Shown here one piece after another: positions 31,205-40,264 of a stretch of 64,000 nucleotides of DNA. A program made the position numbers and the translations under genes. This DNA comes from Hyphomicrobiales bacterium (GTDB lineage Bacteria > Pseudomonadota > Alphaproteobacteria > Rhizobiales > Rhizobiaceae), in contig UEIF01000032.1 in NCBI GenBank assembly GCA_900468805.1, positions 1 to 64,000 on the forward strand, written 5' to 3'. The notes beneath the pieces are model-generated. The model saw only the letters and a list, made by a program, of their open reading frames with translations, made no database searches and was not told where the DNA came from. How positions within the stretch are numbered: the first letter of the stretch is position 1; each line of letters opens with the position of its first letter.

Positions 31205-32176
31205 ATGAAAAAATTGATGGTTGCAATGATGGCGAGCGCGATGTCGCTTGCCGCCGCCCACGCGATGGCGGCCGATAAAGTCGCGCTGCAACTGAAATGG
31301 GTTACCCAGTCGCAGTTCGCCGGCTACTACGTCGCCAAGGACAAGGGCTACTACGAAGAAGAGGGCCTCGATGTCGATATCAAGCCGGGCGGCCCTGATA
31401 TCGCTCCCGAGCAGGTGATCGCCGGCGGCGGCGCCGATGTGATCGTCGACTGGATGGGTGGTGCGCTGGTGGCGCGTGAAAAGGGCGTTCCCTTGGTCAA
31501 CATCGCCCAGCCCTATCAGAAGTCCGGCATGGAAATGATCTGCCGCAAGGATGGCCCGATCAAGACCGAAGCCGATTTCAAGGGCCACACACTCGGCGTC
31601 TGGTTCTTCGGCAACGAGTATCCGTTCTTTGCCTGGATGAGCAAGCTCGGTCTCAAGACCGATGGCGGCCCCGACGGTGTGACCGTGCTGAAGCAGAGCT
31701 TCGACGTTCAGCCGCTGCTGCAGAAGCAGGCCGACTGCATTTCCGTCATGACCTATAACGAATACTGGCAGGCGATCGATGCCGGCCTGAAGCCGGAAGA
31801 TCTCACCGTCTTCAACTATACCGCCATGGGCAATGACCTCTTGGAAGACGGCCTCTATGCTTCGGAAGAAAAGCTGAAGGATCCCGCCTTCAAGGAGAAG
31901 ATGGTCAAGTTCGTCCGCGCCTCCATGAAGGGCTGGAAATACGCCATGGAGAACCCGGATGAAGCCGCCGGAATCGTCGTCGATGCAGGAGGCCAGGACG
32001 AAAACCACCAGAAGCGCATGATGGGCGAAGTCGCCAAGCTGATCGGTGACGGCACCGGCAAGCTTGACACCACGCTCTATGACCGGACGGCAAAGGCTCT
32101 TCTCGATCAGAAGATCATCAACAAGGAACCATCAGGCGCCTGGACCCACGACATCACGGACGCCGCTGCCAAATAA
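31205..32176 (+). CDS. NMT1/THI5-type periplasmic substrate-binding protein
   Basis: 323 residues with a signal peptide ending AHAMAA. The mature protein opens KVALQLKWVTQSQFAGYYVA and continues with GYYEEEGLDVDIKPGG, the hallmark of the THI5/NMT1 and ThiY group that binds pyrimidine-like thiamine precursors. Together with the ATPase and two permeases and the adjacent pyrimidine catabolic genes, it is likely to bind a pyrimidine or a ring-opened derivative (inference). GAGGGAAC precedes the ATG. A rho-independent terminator follows, closing the operon. Confidence 0.9.
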   Translation: MKKLMVAMMASAMSLAAAHAMAADKVALQLKWVTQSQFAGYYVAKDKGYYEEEGLDVDIKPGGPDIAPEQVIAGGGADVIVDWMGGALVAREKGVPLVNIAQPYQKSGMEMICRKDGPIKTEADFKGHTLGVWFFGNEYPFFAWMSKLGLKTDGGPDGVTVLKQSFDVQPLLQKQADCISVMTYNEYWQAIDAGLKPEDLTVFNYTAMGNDLLEDGLYASEEKLKDPAFKEKMVKFVRASMKGWKYAMENPDEAAGIVVDAGGQDENHQKRMMGEVAKLIGDGTGKLDTTLYDRTAKALLDQKIINKEPSGAWTHDITDAAAK

Positions 32177-32202
32177 CATCATATCGATGCCAAAATGCAA
32201 CG

Positions 32203-32235
32203 CGCGCGGGAGATTTTCCCGCGCGTTTTCTATTT
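32203..32235 (+). terminator. rho-independent terminator of the pyrimidine operon
   Basis: CGCGCGGGA pairs with TCCCGCGCG (32203-32211 with 32217-32225), then TTTTCTATTTTTT follows. Confidence 0.88.
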
Positions 32236-32357
32236 TTTGCACTCAATGAAAAAAATCGCCTTGCAACTGTCGCATTTGTCGGGCGTCAAACGTCTATTGC
32301 ATGTCGCGCGAACGGGGACACCGGTTTTGCGGGTAACGACATGATTAAAACAGAGAC

Positions 32358-32401
32358 TTAAAGTGTGGCGAGCGGATCTGAAAGATCGTGACACGCTTTA
32401 A
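32358..32401. repeat. imperfect palindrome, probably dispersed
   Basis: TTAAAGTGTG and CACGCTTTAA are inverted with one G/T mismatch around a centre containing GATCTGAAAGATC, which is a second small dyad. The TTAAAGCGTG type core is familiar from Rhizobium intergenic regions. Confidence 0.45.
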
Positions 32402-32691
32402 GATATGCGGGCCGATCAATCATCGTCATGTTCACATAACCCTTTAGTGATTGATGAGCCTCGCATTGGTAATTAATAGTGTCTCATAGGGAATTATTTT
32501 CTGCCGGGCTTGCACGTGGAGCAAATCGATACCACGTTCTAGCCTGATTTGCCGGATGGGAACGATGTGTTCCGGCAGATGGGATGCGGGTAAATACCTC
32601 TGAGATTTGGAAGACGGCATTTGCCCGGTTCGCGAGTTGCATGACGACGCGCGATTCCGGCCGATCCTGTCAAGAGATTGGACGAAGACGC

Positions 32692-33924
32692 ATGGCACTG
32701 AAGCCGCACGCATTATTACGCGCCTCTACTTTCCCTGTCGCCGCTTTTGCGGTCTCGGCGCTTCTTGTCGCCACTTTCGCGGCCTCGGCTGTATTTGCTC
32801 AGGAACCCCAGGCGGCGCATCCGCAGGCCCAGGCGCCCCAGAACCTGCCGGCAATCGTCGTCACCACGGCGGTGAACCGCACCCTCGTCGACCGTGTCAT
32901 CGGCACGGGAACGGTCAAGCCCGTCGAGGAAGTCTATATCCAGCCACAGGTCGAAGGCCTCTCCATTCGCACCTTGAAGGCCGATGTCGGAGACAAGGTT
33001 CAGGCCGAAAGCACGCTGGCGACGCTCAACGATGACGCTCTGGTCCTGACCAAGAGCCAGATGATGGCGACGAAGGCCAAGGGCGAGGCAAGCCTTGCCC
33101 AGCTGCGCGCCCAGCTTATCGAGGCACAGGCCAATGCCGAGCAGGCAAGGCAGCAGCAGGCCCGTGCCCAGGAAATGGGCAAGAAGGGCACTGTTTCCAC
33201 CGCCCAGGTCGAGCAAGCCGATGCGACGGCCGCAGCCGCCAATGCCCGCGTCGCTTCCGCCGAGCAGGCGATCGAGGTCGCCGAAGCCGACCTCAAGGTC
33301 TTCGACAGCCAGATTGCCGATGCGGACCTGAAGCTGGCGCGCACCGATGTGAAGACACCGGTTTCAGGCGTCGTTGCGGCCAAGAACGCCAAGGTCGGCG
33401 CCATTGCCGCCGGCAACGGCAATCCGCTGTTCACCATCATCCGCGACGGCGACATCGAACTTGTCGCCGAAGTCGCTGAAAGCGACATTGTCAGGGTCGT
33501 GGCCGGCCAGAAGGCGACGATCTCGCTTTCCGGCAGCCGCGAGAAGCTTTCCGGCGCCGTGCGCCTGGTGTCGCCGACCGTCGATCCGGTCACCCGCCTC
33601 GGCCTCGTCCATATCTCCATCGACGATGACAGCAAGGCGCGTTCCGGCATGTACGGCAGCGCCGAGATCATCGTCCGCGAGACCGAAGGCGTATCGCTTC
33701 CGCTGACGGCAGTGCTTACCGGCAGCGAAGGCTCCTCCGCCCGCAGGGTCGAGAATGGCGTGGTGAAATTCGCCAAGGTCGAGACCGGCATTCAGGACGG
33801 TGCCTATATCGAGATCATCAATGGATTGAAGACCGGCGACGATGTCGTCGCCAAGGCGGGCGCCTATGTCCGCGACGGCGACCACATCACGCCGGTGCGC
33901 GAACAGCCCTCGGCTTCCAACTAA
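32692..33924 (+). CDS. RND efflux periplasmic adaptor (membrane fusion protein)
   Basis: 410 residues with an N-terminal signal/anchor (MALKPHALLRASTFPVAAFA, about 1-36, ending AVFA). Lipoyl halves are seen in VEEVYIQPQVEGLSIRTLK and DVKTPVSGVVAAKNAKVG, with a long helical hairpin between (about 120-215, AEQARQQQARAQEMGKKG). Beta-barrel and membrane-proximal domains follow. It links the RND pump to an outer-membrane channel; no TolC-like gene is present here. The pump gene follows after 12 bases. Confidence 0.9.
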   Translation: MALKPHALLRASTFPVAAFAVSALLVATFAASAVFAQEPQAAHPQAQAPQNLPAIVVTTAVNRTLVDRVIGTGTVKPVEEVYIQPQVEGLSIRTLKADVGDKVQAESTLATLNDDALVLTKSQMMATKAKGEASLAQLRAQLIEAQANAEQARQQQARAQEMGKKGTVSTAQVEQADATAAAANARVASAEQAIEVAEADLKVFDSQIADADLKLARTDVKTPVSGVVAAKNAKVGAIAAGNGNPLFTIIRDGDIELVAEVAESDIVRVVAGQKATISLSGSREKLSGAVRLVSPTVDPVTRLGLVHISIDDDSKARSGMYGSAEIIVRETEGVSLPLTAVLTGSEGSSARRVENGVVKFAKVETGIQDGAYIEIINGLKTGDDVVAKAGAYVRDGDHITPVREQPSASN

Positions 33925-33936
33925 AGAGACCATCCG

Positions 33937-36900
33937 ATGAATTTTTCAGCCTGGTCCATTCGAAATCCGATCGCGCCGCTCCTGGCCTTCTGCCTGTTGA
34001 TCTTCATCGGCATGCAGTCCTTCAACGCGCTGCCGATCACGCGCTTCCCGAATATCGACGTGCCGCTCGTTTCGATCAGCGTGACCCAGAGCGGCGCCTC
34101 GCCGGCCGAACTTGAAATGCAGGTGACGAAGGAGATCGAAGACGCGATCGCCTCCATCACCGGCATCGACGAAATCCAGTCGTCGGTAACCGACGGCAGC
34201 TCGCAGACCAACGTCATGTTCCGGATGGAAGTGCCGACGGAACAGGCCGTACAGGACGTCAAGGACGCGATCGACCGCATTCGCAGCGATCTGCCGGCGA
34301 CTGCCGAAGCACCTATTGTCACCAAGGTCGATGTCGAAGGACAGGCAATCCAGACCTTTGCCGTTTCCTCGCCTGACATGTCGCTGGAAGAGCTCTCCTG
34401 GTTCGTCGACGATACTATCAAGCGTGCGCTGCAGGGTCAGGCCGGCATCGGCCGCGTCGACCGTTACGGCGGCGCGGAGCGCGAAGTGCGCATCGAGCTC
34501 ACCCCCGACAAGCTCAATGCCTACGGCATCACCGCCGCAAGCGTGAACCAGCAGCTGCGCGGTACCAACGTCGACCTCGGCTCCGGCCGCGGCCAGGTGG
34601 CGGGCAGCGAACAGGCGATCCGCGTTCTCGGTGACGCCCGCAACGTCGCCGAGCTTGCAGACACGACGATTGCGCTGCCGAGCGGCCGCTTCGTCAAGCT
34701 GTCCGATCTTGGCGTTATCAAGGACACCTACGAGGAGCCGAAATCCTTCTCGCGCTTCAACGACACGCCGGTGGTTACCTTCGGCGTTTTCCGCTCGAAG
34801 GGCGCGAGCGAAGTCAGCGTCGCCGAAACCGTGGGGCAGAGCCTCGAAAAGGTGCGCAGCGAAAACCCGAACGTGAAGATCGAGCTGATCGACGATTCGG
34901 TCTACTTCACCTACGGCAACTACGAAGCCGCCATTCACACGCTGCTCGAAGGCGCGCTCCTCGCCATCATCGTCGTCCTTCTGTTCCTCAGGAACTGGCG
35001 GGCAACCCTGATCTCGGCCATCGCGCTGCCGCTCTCCGCTATCCCGACCTTCTGGGTCATGGACATGATGGGCTTCTCGCTGAACCTCGTCAGCTTCCTC
35101 GCCCTGACGCTTGCGACGGGTATCCTCGTCGACGATGCGATCGTGGAAATCGAAAACATTGCGCGTCACATCAAGATGGGCAAGACGCCCTATCGGGCGG
35201 CGATCGAGGCGGCCGACGAAATCGGCCTTGCCGTCATCGCAACCACCTTCACGATCATCGCCGTCTTCGTGCCCGTTTCCTTCATGCCGGGCATTCCAGG
35301 CCAATACTTCATTCAGTTCGGCCTGACGGTCGCCTTTTCCGTTTTCTTCTCGCTGATGGTGGCGCGCCTCATCACCCCGATGATGGCCGCCTATCTGATG
35401 CGTGCCGAAGACGGCATGGAAGACCATCACGACAATGACGGCCTGCTGATGAAGGGCTATACGCGCCTGGTGCGCGGCACGACGGGGCACTGGTACACGC
35501 GTTACGCGACCCTTCTTGCTGCGATCGGTTTCCTGGTCGGTTCCGTCTTCTTGCTGATGCAGGTTCCCGGCAGCTTCCTGCCGCCGGAAGACGCCTCGCG
35601 CATCGTTCTCTCCGTCGAACTGCCGCCCAATGCGCGGCTCGACGACACCGAGAAGACGACCGATGCGATCTATGACAGGGTCAAGGACATCAACGGCGTC
35701 GAAAGCGTCTTCGTGCTCGGCGGCGCATCGCCGAAGGGCGATCTCGAACTGCGCCGCGCGACGATCACGCTGGCACTTGACAAGCTCGACCAGTCGCTGG
35801 TCAAGAAGGTGGTCAACGATGTGCTCGGCCATATTCCTGTCATCGGTCCGATGCTGCCGAAGGTGGAAGTCCACGGCCGCGAACGTCCGCAATGGGATAT
35901 CGAAAAGGAAGTCTTCGCCAAGCTGCGCGACATTCCCGACGTCCATATCCTCAAGCTCAACGACCGCGGCGAACGCGACCTCTCCTTCAACTTCCTCTCC
36001 AAGAACGAGAAGGACCTGAATGATGCGGTCGGCATTCTGGAATCCAAGCTGCGTGCCGATCCGCTACTGGCCAATGTCAGCGCCGACGGCGCCCTGCCCC
36101 GTCCGGAATTGCAGGTCTACCCGCGCAAGGACGAAGCCGCCCGCCTTGGCATCACGCCGCAGCAGATCTCCGAGACGATCCGTGTCGCCACAATCGGCGA
36201 TGTCGATGCGGCCCTTGCCAAGATCTCGCTCGACGATCGCCAGATTCCGATCCGGGTTCAGGCATCACTCGACATGCGCCGCGATCTGGCGGCCATCCGG
36301 GCATTGAAGATCCAGACCGCCAGCGGCGGCACCGTTCCGCTCGCAAGCGTCGCCAATATCGACTATTCGGAAGGCGTCAGCTCGATCAAGCGCAACAACC
36401 GCTACCGTGTCGTCTCGATCGGTTCCGATCTGCCGCAGGGCGTGGCGCTCGACACGGCTTCGGCCCGCTTCCGCCAGATCGTCGACGACGCCAAAATCCC
36501 TGCCACCGTGCACCTTGCCGAAAGCGGCGACACCAAGGTGCAGTCCGAGATGCAGCAGAGCTTCGTCAACGCCATGTTGATGGGCCTCCTCTTGGTGCTG
36601 ACGGTGCTGATCCTGCTCTTCAAGGACGTAATCCAGCCCTTCACCATCCTGTTCTCGCTGCCGCTCGCCATCGGCGGCGTGGCGGCGGGCCTGATCGTCA
36701 CCAGCAACCCGCTGTCGATGCCGGTCATGATCGGCATTCTGATGCTGATGGGTATCGTCACCAAGAACGCCATCCTGCTCGTCGATTTCGCGATCGAGAT
36801 GCGCCACCAGGGCATGGCTCGTGTCGAGGCCATGGTCGAAGCCGGCCGCAAGCGCGCCCGCCCGATCATCATGACCTCGATCGCCATGTCGGCCGGCATG

Positions 36901-37257
36901 CTGCCTTCCGCGCTCGGCGTCGGCGAAGGCGGCTCGTTCCGCGCGCCGATGGCGATCGCGGTGATCGGCGGCATTATCGTCTCGACAGTGCTCTCGCTCG
37001 TCGTCGTGCCCTCCTTCTTCCTGATCATGGACGATCTTTCCCGCCTGCTCGGCTGGATCTTCGGCCGCTTGGTCGGCAAGAAGGACAAGGAGGACCTGCC
37101 GATGTCGAGCGAAGATCTCACCCGCGTCGCCCGCGAGAACCGCAGCGACATCGACTCGCTGGAGGAACGCCTGACCGCGATCGAGAAGCCGGAAAGCAAG
37201 CGCAAGGTTGCCAACGACACCAACGTGCTGCGCCTGCCGCCCTTCGCGGCTGAATAA
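33937..37257 (+). CDS. RND-family multidrug efflux pump (HAE1 type)
   Basis: 1106 residues, with twelve membrane helices and two large periplasmic loops. The proton-relay aspartates are present in helix 4 (GILVDDAIVEIENIARH) and the helix-10 lysine in GIVTKNAILLVDFAIEMR. Longer than AcrB-type pumps (about 1040), with a charged C-terminal tail (about 1045-1106, ENRSDIDSLEERLTAIEKPE) that may be a coiled coil. It exports hydrophobic or amphiphilic compounds. The local LacI gene is convergent and has its own targets, so no dedicated regulator is evident. Terminator downstream. Confidence 0.93.
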   Translation: MNFSAWSIRNPIAPLLAFCLLIFIGMQSFNALPITRFPNIDVPLVSISVTQSGASPAELEMQVTKEIEDAIASITGIDEIQSSVTDGSSQTNVMFRMEVPTEQAVQDVKDAIDRIRSDLPATAEAPIVTKVDVEGQAIQTFAVSSPDMSLEELSWFVDDTIKRALQGQAGIGRVDRYGGAEREVRIELTPDKLNAYGITAASVNQQLRGTNVDLGSGRGQVAGSEQAIRVLGDARNVAELADTTIALPSGRFVKLSDLGVIKDTYEEPKSFSRFNDTPVVTFGVFRSKGASEVSVAETVGQSLEKVRSENPNVKIELIDDSVYFTYGNYEAAIHTLLEGALLAIIVVLLFLRNWRATLISAIALPLSAIPTFWVMDMMGFSLNLVSFLALTLATGILVDDAIVEIENIARHIKMGKTPYRAAIEAADEIGLAVIATTFTIIAVFVPVSFMPGIPGQYFIQFGLTVAFSVFFSLMVARLITPMMAAYLMRAEDGMEDHHDNDGLLMKGYTRLVRGTTGHWYTRYATLLAAIGFLVGSVFLLMQVPGSFLPPEDASRIVLSVELPPNARLDDTEKTTDAIYDRVKDINGVESVFVLGGASPKGDLELRRATITLALDKLDQSLVKKVVNDVLGHIPVIGPMLPKVEVHGRERPQWDIEKEVFAKLRDIPDVHILKLNDRGERDLSFNFLSKNEKDLNDAVGILESKLRADPLLANVSADGALPRPELQVYPRKDEAARLGITPQQISETIRVATIGDVDAALAKISLDDRQIPIRVQASLDMRRDLAAIRALKIQTASGGTVPLASVANIDYSEGVSSIKRNNRYRVVSIGSDLPQGVALDTASARFRQIVDDAKIPATVHLAESGDTKVQSEMQQSFVNAMLMGLLLVLTVLILLFKDVIQPFTILFSLPLAIGGVAAGLIVTSNPLSMPVMIGILMLMGIVTKNAILLVDFAIEMRHQGMARVEAMVEAGRKRARPIIMTSIAMSAGMLPSALGVGEGGSFRAPMAIAVIGGIIVSTVLSLVVVPSFFLIMDDLSRLLGWIFGRLVGKKDKEDLPMSSEDLTRVARENRSDIDSLEERLTAIEKPESKRKVANDTNVLRLPPFAAE

Positions 37258-37274
37258 GGCAGGGATCATAGTGC

Positions 37275-37305
37275 AAAAGGCCGGGCATCGACCCGGCCTT
37301 TTGTT
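37275..37305. terminator. bidirectional terminator between RND pump and LacI gene
   Basis: AAAAGGCCGGG pairs with CCCGGCCTTTT around CATCGA, with A- and T-runs on the two sides. Confidence 0.88.
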
Positions 37306-37314
37306 TTCCCGAGC

Positions 37315-38376
37315 CTACCGCAGCCTTGGTGCCGCCGTGCTGTCTCTCACGACAAGTTCGAGATCGAGCGCCTCACGGTTTTCCGGCACTGCATTTTCGA
37401 GGATCGCCGTCACCGAGCGCCGGGCGATTTCGGCAAAGGGCTGCGCAACGGTGGTCAAACGCGGAAGCGAGATCGCAGCTTCAGGCACGCCGTCGAAGCC
37501 GATGATGGAAACATCCTCTGGCACTTTCAGCCCGCGCTCGGCGAGCCACTGCATGGCAAACAATGCAACCTTGTCCGACATCGCCAGAATTGCCGTCGGT
37601 GGATTGGCAGAGGAGAACAGGGCTTCCATGGCCATCAGCGTGCTCGATCTGTCATGCAACGTTCCCTGGATCGGAACGGCTTCGCGAGGAATGCCATAGT
37701 CCGCCAGCGCCTGCCAGTAGCCATGCATGCGGTCACGCGGGGTCGCTTCCATTTCAGGATCGACACGCTCGGGCGCCACCACGCCGACAAGGCCATCGAC
37801 ATCGCCGATCGACAGGATCGCGATGTTCCGGTGCCCGAGTTCCAGGAGATGCCGCGCAGCCGCAGCTCCGCCCGAGATATTGTCGATGCCAATCGCCGGA
37901 ATGGTCTCGTCCTCGATACCGAGCGCCAGCGCAATGAACGGCAGCTGGCGCTGGCGGGTGAGTTGCACCAGCCTCTCTCCGCCTTCCACGCACAGCAGGA
38001 TGAAGCCGTCGACGAGCGCGCTGTTGATGTTCCAGGCAAGCCGCTCCTCATTCATCGCCGATACGACGGCAATACCGGTGCCGCTCGCATCGCAAACCTC
38101 GCCGATCGCGGTCATCAGCGACCGCGCCCAGGGATCGTCGAAGAAGTAGGTGAGCGGTTCGACTGCAGCCACACCGATCGCGTTCACCCGCCCTGCCCTG
38201 AGCAGCCTGCCCTTGATATCCGGCCCGCCGTAACCGAGCTCTCGGGCGACATTGAGCACCCGCTCGCGAACCTCCTCCCGGACCACTTCTGGACGGCTGA
38301 ATACATTCGATGCCGTGCCCTGCGATACGCCTGCCGCCTTGGCGACATCAGCCAGTCTCACATGCCCCTTAGCCAA
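37315..38376 (-). CDS. LacI/GalR-family transcriptional regulator
   Basis: 353 residues if started at the TTG at 38376, which has AAGGAG five bases upstream; the longer frame to 38433 lacks a ribosome site and runs into an operator copy. The helix-turn-helix is VRLADVAKAAGVSQGTASNV, followed by the hinge region and a periplasmic-binding-protein-like effector domain (ALVDGFILLCVEGG; GHRNIAILSIGDVDG; DVSIIGFDGVPEA). The effector is probably a sugar. Three copies of a matching palindrome lie upstream, between it and a divergent orphan gene. Confidence 0.92.
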   Translation of the reverse strand: MAKGHVRLADVAKAAGVSQGTASNVFSRPEVVREEVRERVLNVARELGYGGPDIKGRLLRAGRVNAIGVAAVEPLTYFFDDPWARSLMTAIGEVCDASGTGIAVVSAMNEERLAWNINSALVDGFILLCVEGGERLVQLTRQRQLPFIALALGIEDETIPAIGIDNISGGAAAARHLLELGHRNIAILSIGDVDGLVGVVAPERVDPEMEATPRDRMHGYWQALADYGIPREAVPIQGTLHDRSSTLMAMEALFSSANPPTAILAMSDKVALFAMQWLAERGLKVPEDVSIIGFDGVPEAAISLPRLTTVAQPFAEIARRSVTAILENAVPENREALDLELVVRDSTAAPRLR

Positions 38377-38419
38377 AACCGCTCCTTGCAGATATGAACG
38401 ACAGCACCCTAGCAAAAAA

Positions 38420-38433
38420 TTGTATCGGTTCAA
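38420..38433. promoter_or_regulatory. LacI operator copy 1
   Basis: TTGTATCGGTTCAA fits the shared palindrome TTGAATCGATTCAA with two differences. It lies 44 bases upstream of the LacI TTG start and just upstream of the TTGACA box of the divergent promoter. Confidence 0.75.
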
Positions 38434-38440
38434 AATAAAC

Positions 38441-38470
38441 TTGACAGCATCAAGGATGAGGAAGAGTATT
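38441..38470 (+). promoter_or_regulatory. sigma-70 type promoter for the orphan gene
   Basis: TTGACA at 38441-38446, 18 bases, then AGTATT at 38465-38470. Operator copy 2 overlaps the -10 and start-point region, and copy 1 lies just upstream, a layout suited to tight repression. Confidence 0.5.
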
Positions 38471-38482
38471 GAATCGGTTCAA
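38469..38482. promoter_or_regulatory. LacI operator copy 2
   Basis: TTGAATCGGTTCAA, one difference from the perfect palindrome. It overlaps the predicted -10 element. Confidence 0.8.
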
Positions 38483-38499
38483 AAAAATCCGTCAAGGAT

Positions 38500-38513
38500 T
38501 TGAATCGATTCAA
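38500..38513. promoter_or_regulatory. LacI operator copy 3, perfect palindrome
   Basis: TTGAATCGATTCAA is identical to its reverse complement and has the central CG of LacI operators. It lies in the predicted leader, 20 bases before the orphan ATG. Centres of copies 2 and 3 are 31 bases apart, about three helical turns. Confidence 0.85.
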
Positions 38514-38532
38514 TATCGTGGAGAATGAAACG

Positions 38533-38730
38533 ATGGTCCCGATCAGTTCGCTATTCAAGGATCTCTATGAAGACCGCTGGGGTAACCCGCGCAACAACCA
38601 TCCTGCCAGGGAGGCCGAACGCGGCAAGCGCCTCTTTGTCCTCCTGCCTTTCATCCGTCGGTTCACCAGAAGCCGCAAACATCCGGACGCCTGGTCCTTC
38701 ACAATCCCGATCGATCGCCGGCTTCGATAA
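38533..38730 (+). CDS. 65-residue orphan protein controlled by the LacI operators
   Basis: I do not recognise it. The ATG at 38533 has GGAG upstream. The protein starts MVPISSLFKDLYEDRWGNPR and is basic (KRLFVLLPFIRRFTRSRKH), with no signal peptide or membrane helix. It could be an intact small protein or the remaining 5' end of a larger catabolic gene: LacI regulators usually face transport or sugar-enzyme genes, and nothing of that kind follows. The next gene is an unrelated Fnr-type regulator. Confidence 0.5.
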   Translation: MVPISSLFKDLYEDRWGNPRNNHPAREAERGKRLFVLLPFIRRFTRSRKHPDAWSFTIPIDRRLR

Positions 38731-38749
38731 GAGTTCTCAACAGCAGCGT

Positions 38750-38763
38750 TTGACCAAAATCAA
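38750..38763. promoter_or_regulatory. Fnr/FixK-type anaerobox
   Basis: TTGACCAAAATCAA matches TTGAT-N4-ATCAA at nine of ten defined bases. It lies 81 bases before the start of the Fnr-like gene, suggesting autoregulation. Confidence 0.55.
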
Positions 38764-38843
38764 TTCCCCCGCGCTTCGCTTCCTCTATTCTGGCATCATC
38801 AAGGGGAATATTGGCGGCGTTGACCGCCGCCGGAGGCGGGAAC

Positions 38844-39530
38844 ATGAACAGGATGCTGATGCCGAGCAGCCGCGAGCGGACGCTGCTTTCCAGAGCCGGA
38901 ATATTTGCAGAACTGGACAGTGCGGAAACCGAGGCGCTGCGCGCCTGTTCCACTGTAATGGCTTCCGCTTCGCACGACATTCTCTTTCAGGAAGGCGAAC
39001 CCGGCGTTTATTTCTACAGCGTGCTGGAAGGCTACGTCCGGCTCTTTCGCCTGAACGGAGAAGGTCGCGAGGCAGACATCCGCATCTGCGAGCCGGGCGA
39101 CAGCTTCGCCGAATGTCTGATCCAGGCAGGCGGGATCTATCGTTATGCCGCCCAGTCGATGGACAACACGGTTCTTGCCCGCTTCCACGTAGGCAAAGTG
39201 CGCGCCCTCCTGGCCGAGTACCCACGGATCGGCACCGCGATCATGCGCAGCCTGTCGCTGCATCTGCTGTCGACGATGGAATGCCTCGCCAACGACCGCA
39301 TGCAGACGGCGCCGCAACGCGTGGCGCACTACCTTCTCTCGCACTGCGTCGAAGAAGGATCGGCAACGGCATCGCTGCGCCTGCCCTTCCCGAAGAACCT
39401 GCTCGCCCGTAAGCTCGGTCTGGCGCCGGAGGCGCTGTCCCGCGCCTTCTCGACGCTCAAGTCTGCGGGCGTGACCGTGCGCGGGCGCTTCATCGCCATC
39501 AGCGACATCAACACGCTCAAGCGTATCTAA
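38844..39530 (+). CDS. Crp/Fnr-family transcriptional regulator
   Basis: 228 residues from the ATG at 38844 (GGAGG upstream). The cyclic-nucleotide-type beta roll is seen in DILFQEGEPGVYFYSVLEGY and GREADIRICEPGDSFAE; the dimer helix follows; the C-terminal helix-turn-helix is LPFPKNLLARKLGLAPEALSR. The recognition helix has the E-xx-SR motif that reads TTGAT sites, in line with the anaerobox upstream. It lacks the N-terminal cysteine cluster of Fnr/FnrN, so it is more like a FixK/NnrR/DNR class regulator and would not sense oxygen by a 4Fe-4S cluster. Confidence 0.9.
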   Translation: MNRMLMPSSRERTLLSRAGIFAELDSAETEALRACSTVMASASHDILFQEGEPGVYFYSVLEGYVRLFRLNGEGREADIRICEPGDSFAECLIQAGGIYRYAAQSMDNTVLARFHVGKVRALLAEYPRIGTAIMRSLSLHLLSTMECLANDRMQTAPQRVAHYLLSHCVEEGSATASLRLPFPKNLLARKLGLAPEALSRAFSTLKSAGVTVRGRFIAISDINTLKRI

Positions 39531-39532
39531 GC

Positions 39533-39565
39533 TCTCTAGATGTGGAACCTCTTGACGTTCCACAT

Positions 39566-39572
<7 letters not shown>
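39533..39572. terminator. perfect 16-base-pair hairpin between the Fnr-like gene and ureG
   Basis: TCTCTAGATGTGGAAC pairs exactly with GTTCCACATCTAGAGA around an eight-base loop. It starts three bases after the Fnr-like stop, and its right arm contains the ureG stop codon (CTA at 39566-39568). No T-run; it probably ends or protects both converging transcripts. Confidence 0.75.
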
Positions 39573-40177
<605 letters not shown>

Positions 40178-40264
40178 ATGTCTTACTCCAATCGAAGCCT
40201 GATGATAGCGAAGCGCCGGTTTCTCGCCACCGTCAAATGACGCAGATGCGCGGATAAGTCTCGT

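Larger units (their letters stand above)
32177..32691. other. 515-base intergenic region before the RND pump
   Basis: It holds the terminator above, an imperfect dyad at 32358-32401 (TTAAAGTGTG against CACGCTTTAA), and an A/T-rich stretch around 32440-32500 that could carry the pump promoter. An ATG at 32641 in frame would extend the pump adaptor by 17 residues. No RNA gene is recognised. Confidence 0.5.

Noticed and set aside
29900..32008. A 702-codon minus-strand open frame across the second permease and binding-protein genes
   Set aside because: Antisense shadow of well-supported ABC transporter genes; His/Asp-rich composition is typical of such shadows in high-GC DNA.
33946..35946. A 666-codon minus-strand open frame within the RND pump
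   Set aside because: Antisense to a pump with intact proton-relay residues; no motif of its own.
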